Assembly: GCA_902788805.1 (NCBI GenBank)
Contig: CADALO010000012.1
Coordinates: 62,001 to 126,000 of the forward strand
Length of the DNA stretch: 64,000 nt
Direction of reading: 5' to 3'
From: an uncultured Bacteroidota bacterium
GTDB taxonomy: Bacteria > Bacteroidota > Bacteroidia > Bacteroidales > P3
Of the stretch, positions 7,262-15,507 are shown in pieces; position 1 is the stretch's first letter, and every line of letters begins with the position of its first letter. The notes beneath the pieces are model-generated. The model was not told the origin of the DNA. It was given only the letters and a program-made list of their open reading frames with translations, and searched no databases. A program made the translations under genes and the position numbers.

Positions 7262-8164
7262 TCAGCAACAGATGCGGGTTTGGCGCAGCTGCTCTTTGCG
7301 GGCCGAGGGGATTATCTCTTCGTGGTAGAAGTAGTTGACCACCACCGGGGGCTCGCCGTGGCGGGCGTGGGTGGTGTCGTCGTTGCGTACGTAGCGCAGG
7401 CCGCGGTCGGCGCAGAAGTGGCTCAGGTCGGCGTTGAGTTCGTGCCAGTAGGTGCGGTCTTTGCGGGTGTAGATGTCGTGGTAGAGGGTGTCGAGCCTGG
7501 GATGGTGTTCATGCACCCACTGCAGTATGCGCCCTTTGTAGTCGCCGCGCAGGTTGAGATTCTCCAGCCACACGAGGTTACACTGACCCTTGGCGCGTTC
7601 GATGATGGCCTCCACGTCGGTGATGCCGGGGAAGATGGGCGAGATGAAGCAGGTGGTGTCGATGCCGGCCTCGTAGAACTGGCGCATGGCCTCCAAACGG
7701 CGTTCAATGCTCACGCCGCGGTCCATCTCGCGACGGAATTCATCGTCGAGGGTGTTGATGCTCCAACTGACGCGGGCGCCGGGGAATGTCTTTATCAGGT
7801 CGAGGTCGCGCAGCACGAGGTCGCTCTTGGTGGCGATGCTGATGCGTATGCCGCTGCCTTGAAGCTGTTCCAGCAGGGCGCGGGTGCGCTTGTATTTGGC
7901 CTCGCAGGGCTGGTAGCAGTCGGTCACCGAGCCGAGAAAAGCCTCCTTGCCGACATAGCGCTTGGCGTTCTTGATGTCGGGCCACAGCTTCACGTCAATG
8001 AAGTCGCCCCACGGCTCGGGGTGGTTGGTGAAACGTTTCATGAACGAGGCATAGCAGTACTTGCAGGCGTGGGCGCATCCCACATACGTATTGACCGAGA
8101 AGTCGCTGACCGGCAGGTTCGACTTGGTCATCACACTCTTGACGTCGATTTCTTTGATTGTCAT
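7262..8164 (-). CDS. Radical SAM protein of the SPL / 'mobile pair protein B' type
   Basis: The 300-residue protein has the radical SAM cluster motif CX3CX2C as C30-A-H-A-C34-K-Y-C37. The flanking N-terminus, including SVNTYVGC and the following CYASFMKRFTNHPEPWG, resembles the group annotated as radical SAM mobile pair protein B, a branch of the spore-photoproduct-lyase-like superfamily. Members bind a 4Fe-4S cluster and cleave S-adenosylmethionine to start radical chemistry; their substrate is unknown. The usual partner, mobile pair protein A, is not next to it. The stop lies 45 bases before the hydrolase start, and the start lies 7 bases after the acetyltransferase stop, so it is co-transcribed with both. 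Confidence 0.8.
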   Translation of the reverse strand: MTIKEIDVKSVMTKSNLPVSDFSVNTYVGCAHACKYCYASFMKRFTNHPEPWGDFIDVKLWPDIKNAKRYVGKEAFLGSVTDCYQPCEAKYKRTRALLEQLQGSGIRISIATKSDLVLRDLDLIKTFPGARVSWSINTLDDEFRREMDRGVSIERRLEAMRQFYEAGIDTTCFISPIFPGITDVEAIIERAKGQCNLVWLENLNLRGDYKGRILQWVHEHHPRLDTLYHDIYTRKDRTYWHELNADLSHFCADRGLRYVRNDDTTHARHGEPPVVVNYFYHEEIIPSARKEQLRQTRICC

Positions 8165-8171
8165 AAAAAAG

Positions 8172-8723
8172 TTAGTTTATATGAGCGGTTTTTTGATTGA
8201 TTTCGCGAATCACCTTGGCAGGTGTTCCGGCCACGACCATATTGTCGGGCACATCCTTGGTGACGACCGAGCCGGCGGCGACGATGGCGTTCTCGCCGAT
8301 GGTGACACCGGCCAGTACCTTGACGTCGGCGCCCAGCCAGGCGTTGCGGCCTATGACGATGGGCTTGGTGAGCAATGTGTGGCGCGTGGCGGGGTCTTCG
8401 GGATGGTACTCGGTGGCCAGCACGCAGTGGGGGCCGATGAAAGCACCATCGCCGATGGTGATGCCACCGATGGCTAGGAGCGTGCAACCGAAGTTAAGAA
8501 AGCAGTCGTCGCCGAAGCGCACGCCGGGGCCGTAGTTGATGTTGAGCGGTGTGAAGACACGCACGGTGTCGGGCACCTCGCTGCGTGTAATCTCGCGCAG
8601 GCAGTCGCGCACCTCGGCCTCGGTGTGGTAGCCGCTGTTCATTTCGGCGCAGAGCCGCATAGTGCGCTGCACGTCGGCATAGAGTTCATCGCTTCCGACG
8701 TAAGTTTTTCCAGTGGGTTCCAT
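8172..8723 (-). CDS. Sugar O-acetyltransferase, maltose/galactoside acetyltransferase-like (left-handed beta helix)
   Basis: The 183-residue protein has the N-terminal helical Mac domain (about residues 8-60) and then hexapeptide repeats forming a left-handed parallel beta helix (for example VTIGENAIVAAGSVVTKDV near 143-161). It ends with the conserved VVAGTPAKVIREI. The catalytic histidine is in IGPHCVLATEYHP. The family acetylates sugars or related acceptors with acetyl-CoA in the cytoplasm, often as a detoxification step. A truncated relic of a close paralogue is present at 19536-19646. It sits within the four-gene operon. Confidence 0.88.
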   Translation of the reverse strand: MEPTGKTYVGSDELYADVQRTMRLCAEMNSGYHTEAEVRDCLREITRSEVPDTVRVFTPLNINYGPGVRFGDDCFLNFGCTLLAIGGITIGDGAFIGPHCVLATEYHPEDPATRHTLLTKPIVIGRNAWLGADVKVLAGVTIGENAIVAAGSVVTKDVPDNMVVAGTPAKVIREINQKTAHIN

Positions 8724-8771
8724 ATTTTTATAACGTCAATTCCAAGAGAATATTGCCCTATTGCCTTGGAC

Positions 8772-9395
8772 CTACAAGCTCTTCAGCCATTTCTCCACTT
8801 TGGCCTTGCCGGTGCGGACTTCGTGGCCATAGATGGAGAAGCCTTTGGTGACGTTGGCCTTGGGGAAGGCTTTCTTCACGTCGCTGACGCAGTTGGCCAG
8901 GCCGCTGCCTTCGTGGGTGGTGAAGGGTATTACGGTCTTGCCTGCGAGGTCGATGTCCTTGAACAGGGTGAACATCACCTGCGGATAGGTGCCCCACCAC
9001 ACGGGGCCGCCGATGAAGACGGTGTCGTACTTGCTGAGGTCGGGGGCGGCACCCTCGTATGGCGGAAGCTCGCCGTCGGCAGCCTCTTTCTTGGCCAAGT
9101 CGATAAGCGGCATATAGGCCATACCGTCGTACTTGTGGGTGACAATCTCGTATTGGTCGGCGCCGGTGATTTCGCTGATGTAGTCGGCCACAATCTTGGT
9201 GTTGCCGACCTCGATGTTGCCCACGCTGTAATTGTCGCCCGCGTGGGAGAAGAAAATGACTATCTTGTTCATTGTGTTATTGTTTGATTGCGTTTTTTGG
9301 TTAGTATTCTCTTGCTTGTTTTGTGCGTTGCAGCCCGACGAGGCCAGGAAGAGTGCAAAGGCCGCGAGGGTGGTGAAAATGTGTTTTGCGTTCAT
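8772..9395 (-). CDS. Flavodoxin-domain lipoprotein
   Basis: I chose the ATG at 9393-9395. It starts a lipoprotein signal (FALFLASSGC, lipidated C22), and the promoter TATCTTTGC lies upstream at 9483-9491; an upstream ATG in the same frame would add 37 unlikely residues. After a Gln/Asn-rich linker, a flavodoxin domain begins at about residue 42 with IVIFFSHAGDNY, and GGPVWWGTYP near 129-138 is the second FMN loop. The family normally binds FMN and transfers electrons. Envelope lipidation is unusual for a flavodoxin, although such proteins occur in Bacteroidota. It is the first gene of the flavodoxin-acetyltransferase-radical SAM-hydrolase run. Confidence 0.83.
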   Translation of the reverse strand: MNAKHIFTTLAAFALFLASSGCNAQNKQENTNQKTQSNNNTMNKIVIFFSHAGDNYSVGNIEVGNTKIVADYISEITGADQYEIVTHKYDGMAYMPLIDLAKKEAADGELPPYEGAAPDLSKYDTVFIGGPVWWGTYPQVMFTLFKDIDLAGKTVIPFTTHEGSGLANCVSDVKKAFPKANVTKGFSIYGHEVRTGKAKVEKWLKSL

Positions 9396-9482
9396 ATCGG
9401 TAGTTCCATTTGGGGTTGATATTCTTGTAAATCGTTGATGACTAAATATATTCCGCACATTCACCCTCACCGGTTTCCGACT

Positions 9483-9491
9483 GCAAAGATA
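9483..9491 (-). promoter_or_regulatory. Promoter -7 element for the flavodoxin-acetyltransferase-radical SAM-hydrolase operon
   Basis: The minus strand reads TATCTTTGC, an exact TAnnTTTGC match. It lies 88 bases upstream of the flavodoxin lipoprotein start. Confidence 0.6.
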
Positions 9492-9562
9492 CGAACATTC
9501 CGCCACACGGCAGTTTCACATTTTACGCCAATTCTTTCACAAATCACCGCAATAAAAACGAT

Positions 9563-9595
9563 GAAAGCCGAGGCCAGCTGGTGGTCTCGGCTTTC
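9563..9595 (-). terminator. Terminator hairpin after the retropepsin-like lipoprotein gene
   Basis: The arms GAAAGCCGAG (9563-9572) and CTCGGCTTTC (9586-9595) are perfect complements. The hairpin lies just past the stop of the gene at 9621-10601, and minus-strand sequence beyond it runs into a U-rich tract. Confidence 0.65.
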
Positions 9596-9620
9596 TTATT
9601 GCAGTTGAGTCACGCCCTCA

Positions 9621-10601
9621 TTAGTTGTGCTTCAGATATAGCATATTGTTCTTGTAGTCGAAAATGACGTTGAAGTGGCGGAAGAAGTCTGTGCCAAGAA
9701 GAATGTCGCAATCCAAACCTGCAAAGTCCATCCTGGTTCCCGGCAACTTCGCCACGGTGCGGCGGCTGTCATCCATGTAGCCAATCGGGAAATCCATGCT
9801 GTCGACGGCGGAACCAATCTGTGAAAGAATCAGCCATGCAAGTGAACTGGTGTCTATTTGGCTAAAATGCTGGTCAACACGATTCAAAAAAGCAGAATCG
9901 AAAGCTGTTCCAGCCGCATTTCCCAAATCCAGGAACACCCGTGCTATGCAGGGTGCCCCGTCTTTTAGCCTGAACCCATCGGTCTGGACACACCTGAATC
10001 GAGGGAAGCCTTGCTGATTAGTAAATTCCATAGGGATTGCCTTATATTGGCCTATCGATGCTGGGAGATGATTGCTCAAGACCATAAAATGCCGCTGGAG
10101 GTCAATCTCCACGACATATTTTTCAAAGACATCACGACCTATTGTTGCACCCAAAGAGGGCATGCTGTACATCAGTGCGGCCCATTTATTGATGTCTATT
10201 GTGTCCAGTCGAAATGATGTATGCCCGATTTTATAACAAAGGCTGTCCGTCACCACGCTATAACGCGCGATGTCCGCCAAATCCTCTGAGCCACGTTTAG
10301 CCCGCAGTGTGTCGGTACGATAAACCCTATAAGTGAAATCCAGTTTTGCGGCCAAATCGGGGTCGATGTCAGAGCGGTAGCAACCATTGTCAACAAGAAC
10401 GGTGTCAACCTTCACCCCATTTATTTCGACACTACAGAATATTCCGCCAGCACCTGTGTGCCCCCAATCGGTTTCAAAACAGATAGGGATGGTGTCCGCA
10501 AATGGAGGCTCGGCCGCAGCCTTCTCTCTCGTTCCGCTCTTGCAAGCGGTCATGGCGGTAAGGGCAACCATCGCCGCGCATACTAACATTATTTTCTTCA
10601 T
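9621..10601 (-). CDS. Retropepsin-like (aspartyl protease fold) lipoprotein
   Basis: The 326-residue protein has a lipoprotein signal with C20 (AMTAC). Two tandem halves resemble retropepsin-like domains. The first has VDTVLVDNG around D71-N72-G73 and closes with GATIGRDVFEKYVVEIDL. The second has VFLDLG around D225-L226-G227 and closes with DILLGTDFFRHFNVIFDY. Such hydrophobic-D-x-G plus hydrophobic-G motifs define the family, which is common in Bacteroidota as secreted proteins. The canonical D-T/S-G is altered in both halves (DNG, DLG), so activity is doubtful. It may be a pseudoenzyme or bind peptides. It is a single gene with its own terminator. Confidence 0.7.
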   Translation of the reverse strand: MKKIMLVCAAMVALTAMTACKSGTREKAAAEPPFADTIPICFETDWGHTGAGGIFCSVEINGVKVDTVLVDNGCYRSDIDPDLAAKLDFTYRVYRTDTLRAKRGSEDLADIARYSVVTDSLCYKIGHTSFRLDTIDINKWAALMYSMPSLGATIGRDVFEKYVVEIDLQRHFMVLSNHLPASIGQYKAIPMEFTNQQGFPRFRCVQTDGFRLKDGAPCIARVFLDLGNAAGTAFDSAFLNRVDQHFSQIDTSSLAWLILSQIGSAVDSMDFPIGYMDDSRRTVAKLPGTRMDFAGLDCDILLGTDFFRHFNVIFDYKNNMLYLKHN

Positions 10602-10689
10602 ATTCTAAACCATTTAAAGTTAATCACTGAAACAAACGCCGCCCAGCGGATTTTATTGCCCTCCGGGCGGCGAAAATTTGCGGTTTCTG

Positions 10690-10850
10690 TGCAATTTCGC
10701 CTCGCATCATCGCAAAACCTTCTTGCAGTTCTGTAAAACGGTCTCGCATCATTGCACTGGGCGTTGCACGGCTGCAAAACGGCCTCGCATCGTTGCAAAA
10801 GGCATTTACACCAATGCAAAACGGCCTCGCATCATCGCAAGGCTGTTTTG
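10690..10850. repeat. Degenerate ~42-bp tandem repeat containing CCTCGCATC
   Basis: The core CCTCGCATC or TCTCGCATC starts at 10700, 10742, 10783 and 10825, giving a period of 41-42 bases, and is usually preceded by AAAACGG. Units differ by several substitutions. The repeat fills most of the 296-base gap between two minus-strand genes and has no coding signal. Confidence 0.75.
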
Positions 10851-10897
10851 CAACTCTGTTTCATATCCGCGCAATGATGCGGGGCACGATTGCATGG

Positions 10898-11665
10898 TTA
10901 TTCGGCGGGCGTGGCGGGCTGCGGCTCGTCGTCGCCGTCGGGTTTCGTGTCGCGCGAACGATTCGGGTCGGGCATCGCGTAGCGGCGGAAGTATTCGAGG
11001 TCTTCCTGCATCCGCTTCACGAGGACGACAGCCTCCTCGCGGTCGGGGTTGAGCAGCGCGTAGGCGTTGGTGAACATCACCACGGCGGCGTAGGCCACAT
11101 CGCTCACGGCGCGGGCGGCTTTCAGCTCGCCGAGCACCTGCTCCACGCGCTCCTCGTTGCGCTGGGCGATGAGCTGGCGCACCTCGTCGTTCTTCGCCTT
11201 CAGCTGGTTGGCCACGATGAGCAGCCCGAGGCGGTTCAGCTGGCGCTCGTACTGCAGGAGGTCTTGCAGCATGTTGTCGATGAGGCCGCTCTCCTTCATG
11301 TAGTTCTCGCGGGTGGTGATTTTGTAGTTCTTGATGACCTTCAGCAGCGGCTCGGCGTGCTGTGCGGTCTCGGCGATGGGGAACTTGGCGTAGGCCTTGA
11401 TGGTGTCGCGCAGCGAGGCGTAGAGCTTGTCGCGCTCCTCGTCGGCCTTCTGGAGGTCGGAGGTGTGGTCGCTGGCGCGGTACTGCTTGAAGGCCTTGTC
11501 CTCCTTCTCGAAGGCCTCGCGGAACTCCTCGACGGCTTTCTTCCAAAGCTCGTTTTCGAGGCGCGTCTCCTCCGTGCGCTTGCGTACCGTGTCGAGGTAC
11601 TCGTAATGCGCCGCGTTGGCCGCCCGCGCGATGGAGATTTGGTCGATTTGCATTGCTATTTCCAT
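10898..11665 (-). CDS. DUF6261-like helical protein
   Basis: The 255-residue protein is almost entirely alpha-helical and highly charged, with no signal peptide. Its N-terminus (QIDQISIARAANAAHYEYLDTV) followed by long helices and a conserved middle segment with KNYKITTRENYMKES resembles the DUF6261 family found in Bacteroidales. The C-terminal tail is Pro/Glu-rich and disordered. The function of the family is unknown. The gene lies 40 bases past the stop of the upstream TonB-linked receptor, so the two could be co-transcribed. The family assignment is from pattern memory. Confidence 0.7.
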   Translation of the reverse strand: MEIAMQIDQISIARAANAAHYEYLDTVRKRTEETRLENELWKKAVEEFREAFEKEDKAFKQYRASDHTSDLQKADEERDKLYASLRDTIKAYAKFPIAETAQHAEPLLKVIKNYKITTRENYMKESGLIDNMLQDLLQYERQLNRLGLLIVANQLKAKNDEVRQLIAQRNEERVEQVLGELKAARAVSDVAYAAVVMFTNAYALLNPDREEAVVLVKRMQEDLEYFRRYAMPDPNRSRDTKPDGDDEPQPATPAE

Positions 11666-11705
11666 AATGTTGAAATATTATTTGTTAGACATTGATTGTT
11701 TCTTG

Positions 11706-14123
11706 TTATAACGTCGGGGCACTGACACCCTCTCGAGCGAGGCTTTGGAGTTCCATCTTGCCGATGCGCCAGGTGATGCCGAAGGTGACGGCACGGCTGC
11801 CCCAAGTGTAGCTGAAGTTGGTCTGGTAGTAGGGGTTGAGACCGACATCGCCGCTCTTTGCGGTGGCGAGGATGTCCTGCCAGTTGAGGAAGAGCGAGAG
11901 GCGACCATCGAGGAGGTCGGCACTGGCTCCGAGGTCGAGCTGGAACGAGGGCTGGCTCTTGCTCATCAGCGACAGGGCAGCGGTAGAATAGCGGGCGTTG
12001 GCATAGATTTGCAGCACCTTCCACAGCTTGCCCGTCACGTTGAGCCGACCGCTGAAGGTGGGCAGATGCCGCTCGTCCCATTCGCCAGGGCGGAATTCCA
12101 TATTGTAGTAATAGTCCCAGACATTGGCGTAGAAGCGGATGTTCATAAAGGGTTTGGGCCGCCACGTGACGTTGGCTTCGGCACCGAGGGTGCGGCTGTC
12201 GCCGATGTTGGCCCACTGGCTGAAACTGACGATGCGTCCGTAGTAGGGATGATAGGCCACGTCGCCGAGCTGCTGTATCTCGTCGGTATTGGCGCGGAGG
12301 TATCCCGTCAGTCCCACGCTGCCCCAGTTCTTGTACATCGTCCAACCGCCCTCGAGGTTGTGGGTGTGGCTGAAACGCAGGTCGGGGTCGCCGAGTTCGT
12401 AATTTTCTTCGCTGAGCCAGGTGTAGGTGCTCCACAGTTTGCTGCCGGGCGAAGTGAAGCGGCGTGTGTAGCTGAGGGTGAAGTTGTGGCCGCCGTCGGT
12501 GCTGTAGCTGGCGTGGAACGAGGGGATGAAGTCCCAGAAGGCCTTGTCGACGTCATATTGCGTGGTCTCCACGGGCAGGTCGGTGAAGGTTGCCTGCTTC
12601 CACTTGCGATACGCGCGGACACCGCCTTTGAGGGTGAGGTGCTTGATCTTCTGTTGTACGGCCACGTAGGCATTCAGCTCGTTGTCCACCATCCGAGTAG
12701 TGTAGGTGCGGTCGGCGTCGCGCATCCATTGGCCAGTAGCAAAACTCATCGTGTCCCACTGCACAGACTGTGAATTGCGCCCCAGCACAGCCCCAATACC
12801 GGCCTCCATAGTGGTGTTCTGGCTGAAAGGCTTGGTGTAATCCAAGTCGAAGTATGTCCACCACGAAGGGTAACGCTCGTTTCGCAGATTGCGCATATCG
12901 TATTGCGTCATCACTGTGTATAGGCGTTCCTTGTCTCGCTCGGTGTTCGTGTTATTGTAGTTGCTGTTTACCGTAAGGCTAATCTTTTGGCCGAGTGTGT
13001 CAAGTTGTCGCGAGAGATAAAAGCCGCCCCAGACGCCCGTCCTCGGCGAGTTGACAAGGTTGTTGGATAGATAACTGTAGTCGCCAGCATTATAGATGTA
13101 CTCCTGCCGGGCGATGTCGTAGTGGCTCTCTTGTTTGTTGAGACCCGGGAATATACCGCCCCAAGCCTGAAGGTTGGTTACGCTGTCGATATTCCACGAC
13201 ACCTGTAATCCTGCATTGCTATTTATATGCCGTTGGATTTCCTTGCCGTCGTATGAATATTCCGTCGAAAGCGAACCGTCGTCGGCATAAAGCTGTTCCT
13301 CATTGTGCAAATTGACATCGGCCCGGGAGAAGTGGCCATTTGCCCACGCCGTGACGCTCACCTTTTCGTTGGCCCACACGTAGGAGAGCCACGGCTGCAG
13401 GTAGGGCGTGGTGCTGGCGTTGAGACCCACGGAGAGCAGCGAGTTGTGCTGCACGCGCTGGTCGGTGATAATATTGATGATGGCTCCCGTCGAACCATAT
13501 CGGGCCGAGGGATTGCTCAGCACCTCGACGCGCTTCACGCTGCTGGCAGGCATCGTCTTGATGTATTGCTTCAGCGCCTCGCCGCTGAGGTTCGACGGCT
13601 TGTCGTTGAGCCAGATGGTCACGTCGCTACCGCCGCGCAGGGTGATGTTGCCCTCGGGGTCCACCTCCACGCCGGGCGCGTTCTGCAACGCGTCGGCCAT
13701 CGTGCCAGTCTGCACGCTGGGGTCGTCCTCCACGTGGTAGAATGTTTTTTCACCATCGGCGGAATAGAGCGGCCGCTGGGCGGTGATGTTCACGGCCTGC
13801 AGCGTGGTGCTGCTCTGGAAGAGGTCAATCACGCCCAATGCCGTGTCGGGCGGAATGTTGAGGCGCTGCCAGTAGGTGTCGTAGCCCACAGCCGAAATGC
13901 GCAGTAGGTACTCGCCGCTATCGACCGAAGCAAAACGCATCGCGCCGCGTTCGCTGGTTGTGGTGCCATAGGCGAAGGTGCTGTCGGTGTGCAGCAGCAC
14001 GCAATTGGTGAAAGCCATCGGCTCGCCGCTCTTCGCGTCGCGAAGCGTGGCGGTGACGGTTTGTGAGAATACGCTCAAGCATCCAAAAACGAGCGCAAAT
14101 GTGAAAAGGATTCGTTTCTTCAT
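11706..14123 (-). CDS. Outer-membrane beta-barrel family protein, TonB-dependent receptor-like
   Basis: The 805-residue protein has a signal peptide (residues 1-21, ending SVFSQ). An N-terminal carboxypeptidase-regulatory-like domain with TVTATLRDAKSGEPMAF and YDTYW (about 22-105) follows, then a plug-like domain (ADALQNAPGVEVDPEGNITLRG is its core, about 143-165) and a long beta barrel. This is the architecture of Bacteroidota outer-membrane beta-barrel family proteins, which resemble TonB-dependent receptors but lack a clear SusC signature. No SusD partner is adjacent. A G10 homopolymer lies 126 bases upstream. The ligand is unknown. Confidence 0.85.
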   Translation of the reverse strand: MKKRILFTFALVFGCLSVFSQTVTATLRDAKSGEPMAFTNCVLLHTDSTFAYGTTTSERGAMRFASVDSGEYLLRISAVGYDTYWQRLNIPPDTALGVIDLFQSSTTLQAVNITAQRPLYSADGEKTFYHVEDDPSVQTGTMADALQNAPGVEVDPEGNITLRGGSDVTIWLNDKPSNLSGEALKQYIKTMPASSVKRVEVLSNPSARYGSTGAIINIITDQRVQHNSLLSVGLNASTTPYLQPWLSYVWANEKVSVTAWANGHFSRADVNLHNEEQLYADDGSLSTEYSYDGKEIQRHINSNAGLQVSWNIDSVTNLQAWGGIFPGLNKQESHYDIARQEYIYNAGDYSYLSNNLVNSPRTGVWGGFYLSRQLDTLGQKISLTVNSNYNNTNTERDKERLYTVMTQYDMRNLRNERYPSWWTYFDLDYTKPFSQNTTMEAGIGAVLGRNSQSVQWDTMSFATGQWMRDADRTYTTRMVDNELNAYVAVQQKIKHLTLKGGVRAYRKWKQATFTDLPVETTQYDVDKAFWDFIPSFHASYSTDGGHNFTLSYTRRFTSPGSKLWSTYTWLSEENYELGDPDLRFSHTHNLEGGWTMYKNWGSVGLTGYLRANTDEIQQLGDVAYHPYYGRIVSFSQWANIGDSRTLGAEANVTWRPKPFMNIRFYANVWDYYYNMEFRPGEWDERHLPTFSGRLNVTGKLWKVLQIYANARYSTAALSLMSKSQPSFQLDLGASADLLDGRLSLFLNWQDILATAKSGDVGLNPYYQTNFSYTWGSRAVTFGITWRIGKMELQSLAREGVSAPTL

Positions 14124-14161
14124 TCTATAATGTAGTTTTAGTTAGTGACGGCAACACGAAA

Positions 14162-14199
14162 CCCGACACACCAGGTGCATCGAAGCATCGTGTGTCGGG
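14162..14199. terminator. Hairpin between the DUF362 gene and the barrel-receptor gene
   Basis: The arms CCCGACACAC (14162-14171) and GTGTGTCGGG (14190-14199) are perfect complements. It lies just upstream of the receptor start on the minus strand, so it would be in its leader or end read-through from the upstream gene. It is flanked by no strong T-run, which makes an attenuator or leader structure as likely as a terminator. Confidence 0.5.
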
Positions 14200-14248
14200 C
14201 ATTCTATGTACGTATATAAATGTAATCCCTCTCCCTGCTACATTTGCT

Positions 14249-14258
14249 GGGGGGGGGG
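14249..14258. repeat. G10 homopolymer (C10 on the receptor strand)
   Basis: Ten consecutive G residues lie 126 bases upstream of the ATG of the outer-membrane receptor gene at 11706-14123. Tracts of this length are prone to slipped-strand mispairing. No promoter spacing could be assigned around it. Confidence 0.7.
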
Positions 14259-14373
14259 TAATAATCAGCGAGTTACAAACATTCCAAAGCATACGGTATT
14301 TTTCTTACGCCATATTTAACGTCAACTCCCCGAAAATATTGTGCCAGCCGGGAACAAATCGTGCAACATAAAG

Positions 14374-14414
14374 AGCCATCCGCCAAGGAGGTGTGGTTCC
14401 CGAGGCGGATGGCT
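14374..14414 (-). terminator. Terminator hairpin after the DUF362 gene
   Basis: The arms AGCCATCCGCC (14374-14384) and GGCGGATGGCT (14404-14414) are perfect complements. The hairpin lies 30 bases past the minus-strand stop at 14445, and the far side reads CTTTATGTT on the transcript. Confidence 0.65.
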
Positions 14415-14444
14415 TCTTTGCTTCGGATGGGATAAATGCGGGTT

Positions 14445-15470
14445 TTACTCCTTCCCGTCGATGGAGACCAGCTTGTACTGGCGGCTGCCGAGGCCGAGCT
14501 TCTCGGCGTGCTCGATGGTGTGGATGCCGTGCTGCTTGTCGATACGCGCAAGGAGGTCGGTGGGGTCGTTGGTGGCGGTCACCTCCTGGTTGTTGATGAT
14601 GTCGATGCAGGCTTGGTCGAGGGCCACGGGGTCAGTGGAGGCAAGGATGCCGTAGTCTTCAAGCTTCACGGGTTCGGGATGGTCGACGCAGTCGCAGTCG
14701 ATACTCATATTGTTCATCACGCTGATATAGATGATGCCTTTCTTTGCACGGAAGTAGTCGGTAACGGCTTGAGCGGCAGCGGCCATACTCTCGAGGAATC
14801 CGTCCTGGTCGCCGATGAATTCGGGTGTCCAGAGCTTGGCCATATCGAGCACCTCCATCTTGCCGGCGGTGTGGATATAGGCCTTGCCGTTGGCGCTACC
14901 GCAGCCGATGCTGAGGTTCTTCAGCGCTCCACCGTAGCCGCCCATAGGATGGCCTTTGAAGTGGTTGAGAGCTATCATAAAGTCGTAGTTGGCCATATGG
15001 CTGCCCACGATGTCGTACTTGATGTGGGTGGAGTCCTGCACGGGGATGCGCATCTCGCCCTCCTCGTCCATAATGTCGACCTTGAACAGGGGCGTGAATC
15101 CGTGACGCTCGATGACCTTCCAGTGGTTGGCCGAGGTGTTGCGCTCGTCCTGCTCGTTTCCGGGGCCGCTGCCGTAGGCGGTGTTGCACTCCACGATGGT
15201 GCCGTCGACCATCTGCACGAGGTTCTTGATGAGCTCGGGCTTCAGGTAGTTGGGGTTGCTGCCCTCACCGGTGGAGATTTTCACAGCCACGCGGCCGTTG
15301 GCCTCAACACCCAGCGCCTGGTAAATCTTCACCAGCGCATCGGGGCTGATGTCGCGGGTAATGTACACCACCGAGCCCTCGGGCTCCTGTGAGGTCGTTG
15401 CGGTTTCCTGTTTCTGGTTGCAGCCGAGCAGCATAAGCGCCGCAGCGGCAAATAATGCGATTTTTTTCAT
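14445..15470 (-). CDS. DUF362-domain lipoprotein
   Basis: The 341-residue protein has a lipoprotein signal (AALMLLGC, lipidated C17), followed by a DUF362 domain. Recognisable DUF362 elements are VAVKISTGEGSNPNYLKPE (about 61-79), the ECNTAYGSG loop and the NHFKGHPMGGYGGALKNLS segment (about 167-185), then a late CIDIINNQ stretch. DUF362 proteins often carry a ferredoxin domain; this one does not. Their biochemical role is not established. The gene is flanked by its own terminator and by the aldo/keto reductase gene 38 bases upstream, so co-transcription with the reductase is likely. Confidence 0.83.
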   Translation of the reverse strand: MKKIALFAAAALMLLGCNQKQETATTSQEPEGSVVYITRDISPDALVKIYQALGVEANGRVAVKISTGEGSNPNYLKPELIKNLVQMVDGTIVECNTAYGSGPGNEQDERNTSANHWKVIERHGFTPLFKVDIMDEEGEMRIPVQDSTHIKYDIVGSHMANYDFMIALNHFKGHPMGGYGGALKNLSIGCGSANGKAYIHTAGKMEVLDMAKLWTPEFIGDQDGFLESMAAAAQAVTDYFRAKKGIIYISVMNNMSIDCDCVDHPEPVKLEDYGILASTDPVALDQACIDIINNQEVTATNDPTDLLARIDKQHGIHTIEHAEKLGLGSRQYKLVSIDGKE

Positions 15471-15507
15471 TGTATTACAGTTTATAATGATTATTGTTTT
15501 ATCTGAT

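Noticed and set aside
11745..12773. A 342-codon plus-strand frame within the outer-membrane receptor gene
   Set aside because: It is the complement of a coding region with strong codon bias and encodes only valine/alanine-rich sequence typical of such shadows.
14162..14199. A simple intrinsic terminator
   Set aside because: The arms are good but no T-run follows on either strand, so it is listed only as a hairpin of uncertain role.
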